Of a stretch of DNA of 64,000 bases, positions 25,201 through 37,666 are shown piece after piece. The stretch is from the NCBI GenBank assembly GCA_030272155.1, contig CP126191.1, positions 10,438,501 through 10,502,500 on the forward strand, written 5' to 3'. The notes beneath the pieces are model-generated. The model was not told the DNA's origin. It worked only from the letters and a program-made list of their open reading frames with translations, and made no database searches. A program made the translations under genes and the position numbers. Numbering within the stretch: position 1 is the stretch's first letter; each line of letters begins with the position of its first letter. The stretch is from Tetradesmus obliquus. Its lineage: Eukaryota; Chlorophyta; Chlorophyceae; Sphaeropleales; Scenedesmaceae.

Positions 25201-28180
25201 ACTGTTGGGGCTTAGTTTCTGCCAGGTTTGTGGCAGCTGTGTGCATGAGGTTGTCGTGTTACAGCAGCAGGAGCCGCCGCCGCTGCCGCCGCCGCCGCCG
25301 CCGCAGCAGCAGCGATGTATGTATCTCACACCTACAACACCAACAGTGCCAATGTCGACGCATCAAGGTAAGCAAGTTCTGGCAGCATCTGGTGCCAGGA
25401 TCCCTGCCAAAACCGAGGTAGCTAACAGCAGTTGCAGACAATGCTGCACCCCCCACCTGGCCTTGAAGATGACTGGCTCAGTTTCACCCTGAGAGGCGGA
25501 GTCAATGTTGGCCTTAAGCCCCTCACACACGCCTGCAGCAGCAGCAGCAGCAGGCAGCAGGCAACACGCATCAGTCTTGCCGCAGCAGCATGCAGCACGA
25601 TTGCAACAATACAATACAATACACTTTCGGGACTGAACCCGCCCCCAGGCACTAGCCCAGCGAGCCGCTAATCCGCTCATGGGGGGTAGTAGTGATTGTA
25701 CCCAGTCTTTCCTTCGTTGTTTGGGCGATCGAAACCACCCGCGCAAGTCCGTCAATTCCAGTTGCTTTTTATCCCCAGCCACGGGCCATAGTCGCAAGCT
25801 TTTTAGGCCCAGCCACTTTTGCAAGGCGGTATCAGCGCTGCCAAGCACCCAGCAATGCACGCCACCAAACAATCATGTGTGATGCAATGCTGTGCCCCGC
25901 CTGTGACGGGTTGCTGGAGGTATGACACTGCGGTCAGGAAATCATTGCTGCTGCAAATACATCACATATTCTAGCCGCAGAGTTTGGGTGGCAGCGAGAG
26001 GTGGCGACGCACCAACCCTGCATGTGCCCGGCACTGGGCCATCAACACAGGCCGCGCCATCTGGTTCTGGCGTGTAGCTGCATACGCCTGCAGTGCAGAC
26101 GCCTGCCTGGCAGGCCCTGTCATCACACTTGAGAGGGATACACACTGCGTGTCGGCACGATCAAAGCAGCGGCAGCAGCAGCAGCAGCAGCAGCAGGAGG
26201 AGCAGCAGCAGCAGGAGGAGAGTGTGTGTGAGCTAGTGGTGGCACAATCTACGTTGACAAAGGGACGGCGTGAGGCATGCACCGCTGCATGTGTTCATGC
26301 CAAAGATTGACGACTTCACTGAAACGTACAATAGGCTGCCTGGCAGCTGTTGATGATACAACAATCAAGGACAGGCTTACAGCACATCAGCCCAGCTGGA
26401 CCTGCTGTGCAGGCTGTTGTAACTGAGGCTGGCCAGACAGCAGCAGATAAGATTTGCTACGCACCGTCTGCAAAGCTCTTGGTGGTGTTTGCTGCGGCGC
26501 TGTCCACCGTGGCAGTGTCTTTGGAGGCTGCCTTGATAGCTGCACACACGCCATACGTGCACGCCCCATTTGGTGCATTGATGGCTGCTGCCATGGTGCG
26601 TGTGACAGCAGACTTGCCCCGGGCATTCCTGCCAAAGTAGGTCAAGGTTACGGTCAGGCTGCATTTGGTGCCATCAGCAGCAGCAGACACCTGCGCAGCA
26701 CACACGATGGGTAGTAAAGTAAAATGTATGTATATTTTGCAGCGCAGGAAGTGCGTCATGACCATGTAAGTATCTTTTGCAGTTCAGGAGGTGCGTCATG
26801 ATCAATGTATGTATGTTTTGCAGCGCAGGAGCTGCGTCATGGTCAGTGTATGTATCTTTGCAGCGCAGGAGGTGCGTCATGATCCCGGTGCTAATCATAA
26901 CGAATCAATGCAGGGAGGCAGGACTGCTGGGCAGCTGCTGTACATGTGCCGCCTCACCTCTTGCGCAGCAGCAGCCTGTGTGAGAAGCAGCAGATCCTTA
27001 TCAGCAACCCTCAGCCGCCGCTTTAGCTCCGTACGCAGCAAACCTGCCGCAGCGTTGCTGACAGTGCGGCCGCACGCACTGCTGCTGCTGCTCCTGCTGC
27101 TCAGCTGGTAGCGCACATTCAGGCTGCAGGACGGCAGCTTGGGCACGCATGCTGCTGCAGAGGAGTTGAGGGGGCCTCCGGGTGATGTGAAGCCGGCGGG
27201 GCAGCGGAAGCAGAAGCACCTGCCTATGCCGCTGCCGGCGGGCAGGAAGGTGATGCTGCTGTTGTAGGCGGGGTCACGAGTAGGGTCGTGGTACTGTGGA
27301 GACAGGACAGCAGCGGCAGCAGGAGTGCGATGAGCTTGCAGGAGACTGTTATTGTTGTGCTGTGGTGTGCCTGCGAGCACTGTGTGCCATAAGTCATTCA
27401 GCATTAGGTCGTTTAATGCTCAGCTTTAGCTGCTGCTGCGGCTTCGGCAGCATGTTGTGCTTTCCAGTGCCTGTCTCATAAGAAGCTGGGCGGAAGTTGA
27501 CACCACTTGTGTGCTCAGGCTGGCCCTAGTGCGATCAGCAGTGTGCAGTGCAACATTCAACCTGCGGCCCCTGCTGCTGCCGTTTAGTCGCACCTGGCAT
27601 GCTGGCGGCTGCACTGGGTAGGTCTCGTTTGTCCAGGTGGGCACCTGTGAGCCGCTGCCAGCTGCACACGCTGCAGCAGCAACAGCAACGGCAGCAACAG
27701 CACATGCCAGCAGGATTAGCACGTGCACAGTTGGTTTGGAGCCCCAGTGTGCTCTGCATGAATGCACTCGTGCTGTAGCATCAGCTTGCAGCAGCAACAG
27801 CAACGGCAGCAACAGCACATGCCAGCAGGATTAGCACGTGCACAGTTGGTTTGGAGCCCCAGTGTGCTCTGCATGAATGCACTCGTGCTGTAGCATCAGC
27901 TCGCACCGCATAGTTTGCCAACAGGTGTGTAGCCTGCAGCTGCCTTGCAAGTGCCTGCAGGGGCGTTCTGCTGAGGTTCTGGTAAGGCTTCGCTACTAGC
28001 AACCCCTGCAGCTGCACTTTGTACGTCTTCTAGAAAGCTTTCATCGTAAGGCTCCTGCGCTTCGGAGAGCGGTTGCCGCTGGAAGCCTGATGCCTCCACC
28101 GTTGCTGCTGGAGCTGCAGCAGCAAGGCAGGCGAGCAGCACCGCCAGGCCGAGCGCAGACAAGCTTATTTGAGTTTTCAT
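17954..28180 (-). CDS. Large secreted cysteine-rich multidomain protein (extracellular-matrix type)
   Basis: Function unknown; probably extracellular. Seventeen exons: 28180-27907, 27670-27504, 27293-26958, 26690-26465, 26144-26013, 25532-25457, 25014-24746, 24407-23435, 23134-22602, 22158-21964, 21543-21115, 20843-20682, 20372-20226, 19992-19855, 19623-19336, 19169-18987, 18186-17954; sum 4761 nt, 1586 residues, phases consistent (the exon 2 end could be 27507). Residues 1-26 are a clear signal peptide (MKTQISLSALGLAVLLACLA). A short Cys module of the form CxxxxGxCxxxxxxxGxxC...CxxGxC occurs in exons 5, 9-10, 12 and 16. EGF-like modules with NPCxxxPC starts lie in exons 13-15. Residues about 404-900 form a non-Cys globular region; part (VLVLAPF...AGYNVKFK...YCFVAVSTIGDSDP) recalls bacterial caspase-like folds, but the expected STHG His is Ile. 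The last exon is very Cys-rich. Introns 9 to 16 are all phase 1. Confidence 0.72.
18484..19040 (-). repeat. 96-bp tandem array of an exon end plus its donor site
   Basis: The 3' edge of exon 16 (ending TGCGCAA|GTGAGTGGCAGTG, donor at 18986) is repeated about five more times downstream. Each copy encodes MYATTCQxGxCA and keeps the GTGAGT donor. The units at 18691-18786 and 18787-18882 are essentially identical with a 96-bp period; outer units are more diverged and about 105-110 bp long. Confidence 0.85.
21640..21901 (-). repeat. Copies of exon 10 3' edge and exon 11 5' edge in the same intron
   Basis: 21864-21901 repeats the end of exon 10 (GACFSGSCTR plus GTGA). 21650-21678 repeats the acceptor and start of exon 11 (CTGCAG|GCGTGCAC, GVHxxNYxLxxx). 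The latter belongs to a diverged tandem duplication of roughly 120 bp (about 21541-21660 against 21661-21785). Confidence 0.8.
22222..22405. repeat. 37-bp minisatellite
   Basis: Four full units and one truncated unit of TGTTGATGGGGAGGCGATGC plus ATGCATGTCCACATACC, in intron 9 of the secreted-protein gene, next to a (CAG)14 tract at 22163-22200. Confidence 0.9.
26717..26885. repeat. ~47-bp tandem repeat in intron 3 of the secreted-protein gene
   Basis: Four units with TGTATGTATNTTTTGCAG and CGCAGGAGGTGCGTCATGA, spacing 44-48 bp. Confidence 0.85.
27673..27902. repeat. 115-bp perfect tandem duplication
   Basis: 27673-27787 and 27788-27902 are near-identical copies. They fill intron 1 of the secreted-protein gene between the exon 2 acceptor (27671) and the exon 1 donor (27906). 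The second copy lacks the AG at the equivalent acceptor position. Confidence 0.9.
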
Positions 28181-30162
28181 TTGAGGACTGCGGTGTTTTC
28201 ATGGGTGTCTAACCCGCTAATAGCTCATGCACGGGCGTGGAATCGGAGGTTGTACGGAAGTTTCACCAGCAATCAAAGCAATGGGCACAAAGCAAGCCCT
28301 CGTATGCGCAGATGGTTTGTTCTGGTATGATGATGCTCCTCTCCGGTTCGCAATGTCTCCCGTTGACATGCACTGCCGGGTTTTACTGGCCTCCGTGACA
28401 ATCAGGTTACCGTCATTTCGCACTGGCTTCCTTGTCACTGATCTGCCACAAAGGTTGCATTACACAGATTATTAGACGTCAATTTTGCAGCTTAGCGCGT
28501 GAATCGCGCAGTGTCACCGAGCCGGAACGGTTCCTCACCGGCAAAACAGCTCTTCCATGTATGTCAGAAGTATGGCAAAATGGAAGCATTTGTCAACGCA
28601 ACAGTCATATTTGTGTCGTGTGCGAGACGGATGGCAGCACATGGCTCAACCCCAAGCACGTGCACTGAACACATGTGCTGCCTGGCACATGATCAGCTTA
28701 TGCATGTACAGCCTACGCAGGCCTGCAGGCTGACGGTCAGCATGCACGAGTCATGCATGCATGACGTGCTGCAGCACCACCTGCATGAGCTGCAGCCGCC
28801 TTAGCACCTACTCACAATCAGTGCATCATGGCTAACACAGTGCAGCAGACACGCAGCTACAGATCTGTCTAGACACTACTGACAGTGCACTGCCACGTTA
28901 CGTGAACTGCTTGTTGATGATGTCTCAACCTCCACACAACATCGTCATCCTGCTGATTTTGAGCTAGCTGTAGCTGTGTTGCACTCAGAACAAGCCCCAC
29001 TGGAAACTACGCCGTCTTTTGCTCGGAGCACCCGCGCATGCGCCCAACTGCAGCAGCAGTGCACACACAGCCTACAAGTGCAAGGATGCATAGCAGCAGA
29101 GGCCCAGGGAGAGCAGGCAGCTGTCAATTTGACACTGCATAAGCACGGGCTGCCAAACTAGGGCTGAGCCAACTTCATTTACATGTGAATCATCCACGCC
29201 TCAGCATGAGGCCATCAGGCTTTGCTCCATCGTCTGAAGTGCAGCTGCAGCTGACAGATGAAGCCAATCAGGTGGCCTGCGCCACCTGTGATGCATTGCA
29301 ACTGTCCTCATTCACAGATACACCACATGCGTATGCAGCCCATTGCTGCCATACATTGCCGCAGTACATTGACTGCAAGCTCAAGCAGCGCATTGCTGCC
29401 GCACATTGCTGCAGTACACAGACTGCAAGCTCATGCAGCGCATTGCTACTGTACCTTGCTGCTGTACATTCACTGCATGTGCATACAATATCGTTGCCGC
29501 AAGCCAGACCAGCTAGTCAGATGCCAGTCACGTAATCAGATTGCTCAAAGCAGTATCTTCAATGCTAATGCATGAGCCTGAACACCAACGGCACCTACAT
29601 AAGGTGGTCACTGCATCGATCAGTTACTGTCAAGTTGCTGTTCAAAGGTATGTACACAACAGCAAGTCCATTGCCAACCACAGACCACCTCAATCAGTCA
29701 ATGTTGTCATGGTCAAACATAAACAAATGTCATGGTCAGTGATGAATTCAAAAAAAGGACAACCACACTCTTCACAGCCTGCAGATACTAATTTGACAGG
29801 CAACGCAACCTACTCTACACGCCCTAGAGACGTTGTAAGCGGCTGCACGCTTGTGCTGCTGGCTGGCAAACCATCCTGCACTACACGCCCATAGCCAAGC
29901 TGCTTGGCCCAAGCACGGGGGAGCATGTTTGTGCTGCTGGCTGGCAAAGCATCCTGCAGCAACGACCCTGGGAATTTCAGGGGTCAGGAACTTGTATTGC
30001 TCACTGGCAGTGCACTCTGTGCTACATACTTCACAACAACAACCAAGGGGATGCAGGCATGGCATTGCACAGCAGTAACGCTCCAAGCATCCATGGACAA
30101 CCAACATTGCCTTCGCCGTCAAGTAAGGAATCTGTCCGTCAATGCAAGTCACTAGAATGTTG
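28181..30162. other. Intergenic between the secreted-protein 5' end and the SGNH-gene 3' end
   Basis: 2 kb with no supported gene. It contains short diverged repeats: GCTCATGCAGCGCATTGCT-type units around 29370-29450, and GTGCTGCTGGCTGGCAAA at 29853 and 29930. It should include the promoter of the large secreted-protein gene near 28200-28500. Confidence 0.55.
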
Positions 30163-32754
30163 TCAGGTTTGGGTGTTTAACAGCAATCTCTCGACTGGAG
30201 TCAGCAGCGGTGCGCTGGTGTAAGGAATGACCGCAATGCCTTGGACAATGAAAACATGGCCGCCGCTGCTTGTCTTGTCAAGGACCTCTATGCGGATGAC
30301 ACATTGTGGGTGCGATGTCACCTGCACAGCGCATGAAGCGACACACAAGTGTTGGCGGCATCGGTTTTGCAAAGCAGCTGATGAGCCGAGGCAACACATT
30401 ACCTTCAGCCTGAGTGTTTGCTGCTCACATCTGCATACATGCATGCAGCATCAACCACAAATCCCCAGAATATTTGTACAGTGCACGTGCAGCTGCAGCA
30501 GCTGCAGCAGCAGCAGCAGCAGCACCAGCAAACACAGCCCAGCTCACCTCAGTCCTGCCGGCTGCCAGTGCCGCGGAGCCGTCTCCATCAGCAGCAATTC
30601 CATCCATCTCTATCTCACCACACACACAGTTGGCCACACAGCTCAGCCGTGCAACGCCCAACTTCCCACGCGGTGCCTGTGTAAACAGCACCGCCAGCTG
30701 CACCTTGTTTAGAGCTGCAGCAGGATAGGATTTTGGCTGCTGCGCCACCCTTTGCACAGCAGAGCTGGTGTCGACAGTAAGCATCAGAGCACTGCCCGGC
30801 CTGTTAGCAGTGAGGCCCATCCTGTAGCAGTTGTAGTGGTCGCAGTAGCGGCGCGTGCCGTCCTGCACAGCTGCGTCCTGCCAGGTCCACTGCCGAGGTT
30901 TTGACTGCGACGAGTTGGTGTGCCACTGCTGGAAGGCTAAGCTCTCCACACACCAAGGGTCCTGCAAGCAAGGGTGTGTGGGTGTGAGGGGATTGTTTGT
31001 CGAGCAGGGTCGCAGCGGTAGCTATCTTGTGTAGAAAGCATGGTGCACTGCGGCAAGCGCTGCGATTCTCTGCCTACCCCTACATCATGTGCACTTCTAT
31101 TGCAGCAAGTGACACCGTGCATGCCTGCCCTGACACGAAACAAACACAGCCAGTAACAGCAAGCGCACCGTCAATGTCACCATGCAACAAAACACAGAGT
31201 GCACTCACCCCATCTGCTTCTTGAGAAGCCAGTGGGCTGACCGGCCGAATCGCCGCATCCACAGGCGCCCCAGTTGCACCCCCTGGCACAACAGCCGGAG
31301 CCCCTGCACCATCACAATCAAACAGCGTGCCATCCGGCAGGCCCCCAGCAGCATCACCATTGGCCATTACCCTCAATTCACGTGCCAGCATGCGCTGCAT
31401 CGCATACGCCATTAGTCCCCGGCCATACAGTGCTTGTCCTAACGCAGTGGGATGGATTTCGTCCTGCATGAGCTGCCGTTTCGTGAAGCCGGCGGCAGCC
31501 GTCAGCGCTGCATCATCCCACATCAGGCTGTACAGCGCGTTGCGCGCTGACACGAATGGGATGCTGTACACCTCTGCCAGCAGCGCATGCATTGCTTCGC
31601 CTGCAGCCATTAAACAAAAGAAAGCAAACAGCCACAGCAGTTTTTGGCTGCTGCTAGCAGTAGCGTACGGTGCTGGGTTGCACAGGCAGCTGAGCTGGCC
31701 TCAGCGGTGCTGCTGCCTGCGAGTTCAGGCACGCTGCAGATGACTACCCTCGCCCATTGTCACGCAAGGAAGTAAGCAAGCTGGAAGCAAGCTGTGCACA
31801 GCGGAAAGTTTTCAAAGACATTCAGCAGCTCATTCCAGGTGCTTGCTCACATTGCTCGCACCTGAGTTGTAGAACGGCACTGGCAAGTCATTGTTTGGTG
31901 CGTCCTGTGCAGCGCCTGGCGTGGCAACGCTGGCTTTGGGAGCCACTGCCGTGCTGCCGAAGCTGAAGATACCAAAGCTCAGCAGCGCTGCATGTGGGGC
32001 GCGCCGCATCACGCGGCGCAGCAGCACCTCATAGTCGGCTACCTGCAGGCAGTGTGGCCACAACAGGTGCTATACAGGTGCTATACAGCATGTATGTTGA
32101 CACATGGCAGGGAGTACTTGATGTAATGACACTGCATCGGGCACACGCCGCATCACCTCGTAGCCACCTGCAGGCAGCCCCGACATCATGCTGTGCTGGC
32201 AAAAGGTAGGTCGCAGCTGACGTATACGTTCACAGAAGTCGATACATATATTGATACGTTTGCTGTTGGGGCGCGTGGTGGCTGCAGTGCTGCTTGCTGG
32301 CGAGCATGGCTGTGGCAGAGCTGGCACATAGCGTGGCAGTGTGCTGACCAGCCTCTGTGATTGACAAGTTGCATGACAGCTGCTAGCAGGCCTGACAGCG
32401 GAGCAGTGGCTCACCCTCTGTGACGCGATTGATGTGCTGGGGACAGCAAGCGACAGCAGCACACATAGTGGGCAGGAAGTGGTGGGCCCAGCTTTTGTGG
32501 TGATGGCATGAAGCTGCAGCTGCTGTGGGCCAGTAAGGGCATCATAATTGGCTGCTGCTGCATATCGCTGGGTGCTGTTGCCTACACGCACTCAGCACTG
32601 TGCTCAACCAACTGCTGCAGCATCAACCTGCGATGCACAACCACTGCTGCCGCCTTGTCTGCACACGCAGCAACAAACCACAGCCAAGACCACCAGCTGC
32701 CAAGTTGCTGCTAGTAGCAGCTCACTCTAGCAAATTTAGCTTGTGCTTCCAGGA

Positions 32755-32806
<52 letters not shown>

Positions 32807-33943
32807 CAGTATGACGCTGCTCACCACTGCAGGCGCAGGCAGCCGTTTGCGGAGTACTCCACAATGACCAGGTCTGCTGTTGGGGGCACGTAGTCATACC
32901 AGCACATGGCTGCTGGCAGTGCCGTGGTGGAGCCCCGCCCCAGGTTGATGATGTTTAGGGTGACACCTGGGCCAGGTGCAGTTGAAAAGGTTGAACTGTT
33001 TATGCCGTGGCTGTGTTGCCATGAAGCATGCGTGCTTGAAGTGCTTGCAGGGCCGTGTGTAGCTTGTTGCATGGCAGGGTTGTGTCTGTCTGGAGCGCCC
33101 TGGTAGCAGAGTTTTCGCGCCCCGTGTGCTGTGCTTGCTTGCCGTATAGGAGATGCTAGCAATGGTGGCTGCCAGCACTGCTGCCGTTGAGCTGCCTGGT
33201 CCCACCAACTATGGACAGCCTGCGCCCCCCACACTTCCCCCAAGACCAGTGTTCCCTCTGCCACTGCTGCTGCTGCTGCTGTTCCTGCTGCTGCTGCTGC
33301 TGCTGGTGCTACAGCAGAATTAATTACTTGGATTAAACTGAAAATAAACAAGGACTTGCGCACACATGCGAACCCGCCCCACCTGGGAAGGCCTCCCCCA
33401 GCCACGCCTGCACCTCCTCCACCCAGCTGCCATTCCTGCTCTCCCGCAGGTGACCTTGCGTAACAGATCCACCAAAAGTAACGACTGTTACATTTGACTT
33501 TCCTGCAAGCGCCTGGGCCAGGCGGTCCCAGTTTCTGGCATTGGCAGGGGCCCCAGCGAAGCCTTTCGACAGCAGCCAGTTGGGCCCCATGAGTGGAGCT
33601 TGCAGCAGCGTACTCAAAGCCTGCATAAACGAGTAACAGAACTGCTGTTTGCCTTTGAACATAACATAGCATTCTTTCGCCTGCTGTGAGCTGTCTGCAA
33701 CACCCAGAGTAGCGCACAGGCATACTTCCAGTCACTAGCCACAAGTGGGTTGCTACTGCTCTGCTTACTGTCACTCACCCGCTGCGCTTCTGCGGGTGCC
33801 AGAACTGCTGAGGCCGTTTCATGCAAGTATCCTATCAAAACTACTGCGCTCAGCAGGATCAGCCACTGCTTTCCGGTGGTGGTAAGCACTGCCGCTTTTT
33901 GTCCAGCTACTGGCAACCTTCCCGAGTACAAACGTTTAGCCAT
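30163..33943 (-). CDS. SGNH/GDSL-type hydrolase-like protein with N-terminal membrane anchor
   Basis: Putative esterase or acyl-hydrolase of the secretory pathway. Exons: 33943-33779, 33620-33383, 32966-32825, 32436-32415, 32042-31862, 31600-31209, 30961-30548, 30321-30163; sum 1713 nt, 570 residues, phases consistent. A hydrophobic segment at about 25-41 could be a signal anchor. SGNH blocks: VVTFGGSVTQG with nucleophile Ser107, NLGRGST (oxyanion Gly), EYSANG in place of the usual ND block, and QDEIHPTALG with Asp296 and His299. Exon 4 is only 22 nt; without it exons 3 and 5 are out of frame and read into a stop. Residues about 380-570 form a separate Cys- and Trp-containing C-terminal domain with no recognised family. 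The exon 8 acceptor has an in-frame alternative at about 30400. Substrate unknown. Confidence 0.85.
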
Positions 33944-34297
33944 CGTAGACCTTTACTACTAGACTTGTTTTATTTTGCAGAACAACAGCTTGCGTTTGCC
34001 GTAATTCGGGAAAGCTTCTCCTGTGGCTTCATCATGGAGCAAACTGATTTTCCTACAGAAGTCGTGCAAACCTATCGACTACGGGAGCAGCTGTTGACAA
34101 CAAACCGAATTGAATCAAACCTATGAATCTTTTCAAGCTACAGGCCTTGTACTCGCTGACACCCCGGCCCCGGGGTTGTCATCTGTGCTGCTGCACTGTG
34201 TGACAAGTCAGCCTGAGGCTGCCCTTGCCGGGGAGGATTACCCCCTCCCTTCCACAGTTCCGGCAAATCACAGCAATGAACAGCAAAAATGCAAACT
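33944..34297. other. Short intergenic gap between the SGNH and TBL-like genes
   Basis: 354 bp between the start codon of the SGNH-like gene and the likely stop of the TBL-like gene, same strand. AT-richer than its surroundings. No element assigned; it must hold one 3' UTR and one promoter. Confidence 0.6.
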
Positions 34298-36226
34298 TTA
34301 CCTGGTTTCTGTGTGTTGCACGGCGTCCATCAGCCGCTGACCTCTGCTAGCCTGGTGGCACCAGGTGCCGTCGAAGTGCGCCCAGAGCCACTCAGTGAGC
34401 CAGCTGGAGCGGAGCACGCAGGAGGCACTCCCGTTGCCTCCCCACTGTTTGAGGATCCCTTGTGAGCAAAGCACATGCACAGAGATTGTGTAGAACATGC
34501 TACCTTGTAACTTGTGACTCGTTCAAAACACAGGACCAAAGCAAACAGAACAGCCAACTACGGCACTACACCAAAACATTCCATTCTGCTTCCTGCATCT
34601 GAGCTGCAGCAGCTCCACCCGCAGCACTGCCCCCCCTGCGGAACTTGCTGTCATAGTAGTAGGACCACCCTGGGGGAGGAACAGTATCGGTAACAGGCAC
34701 GCACGCCTGCGCGGCGGGCTCTGCTGCTGCTGCTGCTGCTGCCGCAGCTGCGTCTGCTGCTGCTGCGGTGTCCGCTGTTTGCGGCTCGAGGGGCTTGATG
34801 TTGAGCGCCTGCATGGCTTTGAACATGCCCCACATATCATACTGCTCAAGCAAAGGCAGTGAGCACAGGTGGCAGCAGCAGCAGCAGCAGCGTGTTATTC
34901 AGCAAGGACATCCTACACTACACAGGAATCGCCGCACAGAGCCACGCGGTGCCAGCTGCATCTAATGCTCATGCCCGTCACTGGTGCCGGCAGTTTGGTG
35001 CATCACAATGCCGCAAGCCGTGTCAGCAGCTGTGCTGTGCTGACACACCTCACTGAGGTTCCTGTAAAGTACGCAATGCATTTGCTGCTCGCCAGGCATA
35101 CCGGTATGCCTGGCGAGCAGCAAACGCATTGTGAACTTTGCAGGAACTGCTGTACAGAGCCACAGCCAGCTGCATCCAATGCTGATGAATGTCCGTTGTG
35201 CCAGTAGTCTTGATCATAACGCGGCTGTGGCAGAAAGTGTGTTATGATATCGCAAGCTGTGTCAGCGACTGCTGCTGTGCCGGCTCACCTCTGGTATGCC
35301 AGGGGAGCAGTAGTGCAGGCAGTCCTGCACCTCCCCCAGGGGGTGGAAGATGTGGCCCAGGTGCAGCGCCACGGTGGCATTATAAGTGTTGATCAGCGGC
35401 ACGCCATATCTGCGCAGCAGCAGCGTGTGCAAACCAGCAGGTGTGTGCCATGGATATTGTGGGTCAAATCGTGCTGTGTCATGGTCGGCATGTGCTGTGT
35501 GTGAGCAACTGCGTGAACACCAGGTGCAGGAAGCATGCTTAAACATGCTGGGGGAGGCTGGCAGCGCCTGACTGTGCGTGAGGCTGTGCAGTCTGCTGGT
35601 GCCGCCTGCACTGCTGTCGCATCCTGAGCGTGTGTGCTGAAGCTGCACCTGGTCTAAGCACCAGCTCCTACAGCATCACAACAACAAGTCTTGCAGCTGC
35701 ACAAATCAGGTGATGCAGCATGGCTGCGGCACTGCCAGTATGGTTTATCATTGATCACACTGCAGCAGGCGGCGTGCACAGTGCTGGCTTGGACCCCACC
35801 TGCTGAGCACCTGTTCACCAATGCTGGCCACTGTCCTGCCCAGAGTCAGCGGGTAGGCCCCTGCACAGCACACAGCACACATAGGCAGCATACATCAGCA
35901 GCGGCGCATTGTCACTAGATTTGACCAAACATCGACAGGCAGCAGCTTCTGCGGCCAGTAGCGGCACCACCGCGCACCCACTGACTAGCTCAGGCACAGC
36001 AGAGTGCAACCCCGCCACAGCTTGCATGCTGTGCAGCCTGAAGCACCTACACAGACCTCTCCAAACTATCATGCTGAGCAGCAGTTGAGCATCGCGCACT
36101 CACCCTCGCGTACAGGCACGCATTTGTCTTTAATGGCGCGTGCTGCCTGCTGCCCTGGCTGGCAGGCGGTGTGGTCGTGGCTGGAGACCTTGAAAATGAG
36201 GTTGGGGAAGGACGCGTGTGTGGCCT

Positions 36227-36322
<96 letters not shown>

Positions 36323-37626
36323 AAGCAATTGCAGTTGCCAAATTGGTGCTGAGCTTAGGGGCGGGCATTAGCTAGCAGGTGCAGCAGATGTCAGCATGCA
36401 CAGCCGCACATCCCTGACTGCAGGATCCTCACACCTCGCTAGACAGCATGATGTGAACAGCATCTGTACCTGTGTGCTGCCGAAAGTAATTGTTTCTTGT
36501 TGCGTAAGATCACCTGGTAGAACTCCCCCAGCTGATGCAGCGACTTTCTGTAGGTGTCTTCCTGCAGGCCCAGGCAGTTGAAGTAGTGCCAGCGCCCAAA
36601 GTTGACGAAGAACACGTCCCGGCCCTTGGCCACACCGCTGCTCTGCAGCAGAGGCAACAGGCCAGGCGCCTGCCAGTGCAGTGGACGCGCAGTGTACATA
36701 TGGGCGGCGCCAGGCAGCAGGCAGGTCAGTCAGGGACACCTTGAACATCACTCAAAGCAAAAAAGCAGGACCCGCTTCAAGTTGCAGCTACCCCCTCTCT
36801 CACAGCAGCTGCAACTGCTGGCACCAGCGCATCAAGCCTGACGAGATGACAAACCATACAAACGCCTGCAAACGCATAGAAACGCCTGCAAACCACTGGC
36901 ATGTGCAGCAGCGCAACATCCAGTGCTGTCATTGAAATGGGCTGTACCAGCCCATTGTGGCGTGAAGCATTGCTGCGCAAGCATGTGTTCACATGAAACG
37001 AACTCTCAACATCTCAGTCCGGCTGCCGCGCTCACCTGAGGGTTGCTGCCTGCCAAACTCCTCCACACATACAGAGCAGGTAAGTGTGGTACAACAATGT
37101 CCTAAACTGGAAACAATGCAACATGTTCAGCCCAGCTGCCGCACCCACCTCAGGGTCGATGCCTGCAAACTCCTCCCCACGCACGCAGTGCATCCAGCAC
37201 ACCCGGCCGCCCCCAACCAGGTGCAGGCAGCGCGGCACGTCTGTTATAACGTTACTTCCCAGCACACTGCTAATATTGGTGTCTGCTGCCTGGTAGATGG
37301 CCCGGTGCAGAGCGGGGTCTGGAGTGGGTGCGCATTCTCCTTTTGCGTGGTCCCAAAAGTCCAGCAGGAAGCAGCGCAGCGCCAGGTAGTAGTTTTTCAT
37401 GAGGGAGTCGCTGCAGTGCAAGTTGACAAAGTACGATCACAAAACAGTTGTAAGACAGCTGTTACCAGCAGAGTCTGTTTACTAAAGAGTGCATGTAGCA
37501 TGCTGCTGAACCCTTGCAGCCAGCGGCGTGCAGCCCCACCTAGCGATTGCTGTAGCAGTGATGTAGTGCTGCTGCTGCGGCAGTGATACCAACACAGAAC
37601 CTAGTGCAGCTGGCTGCTGCTCTGCA

Positions 37627-37666
<40 letters not shown>

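Noticed and set aside
32821..33774. 317-codon open frame on the minus strand
   Set aside because: It joins SGNH exon 3 to open intron sequence; the conserved SGNH order needs exon 2 spliced to 32966.
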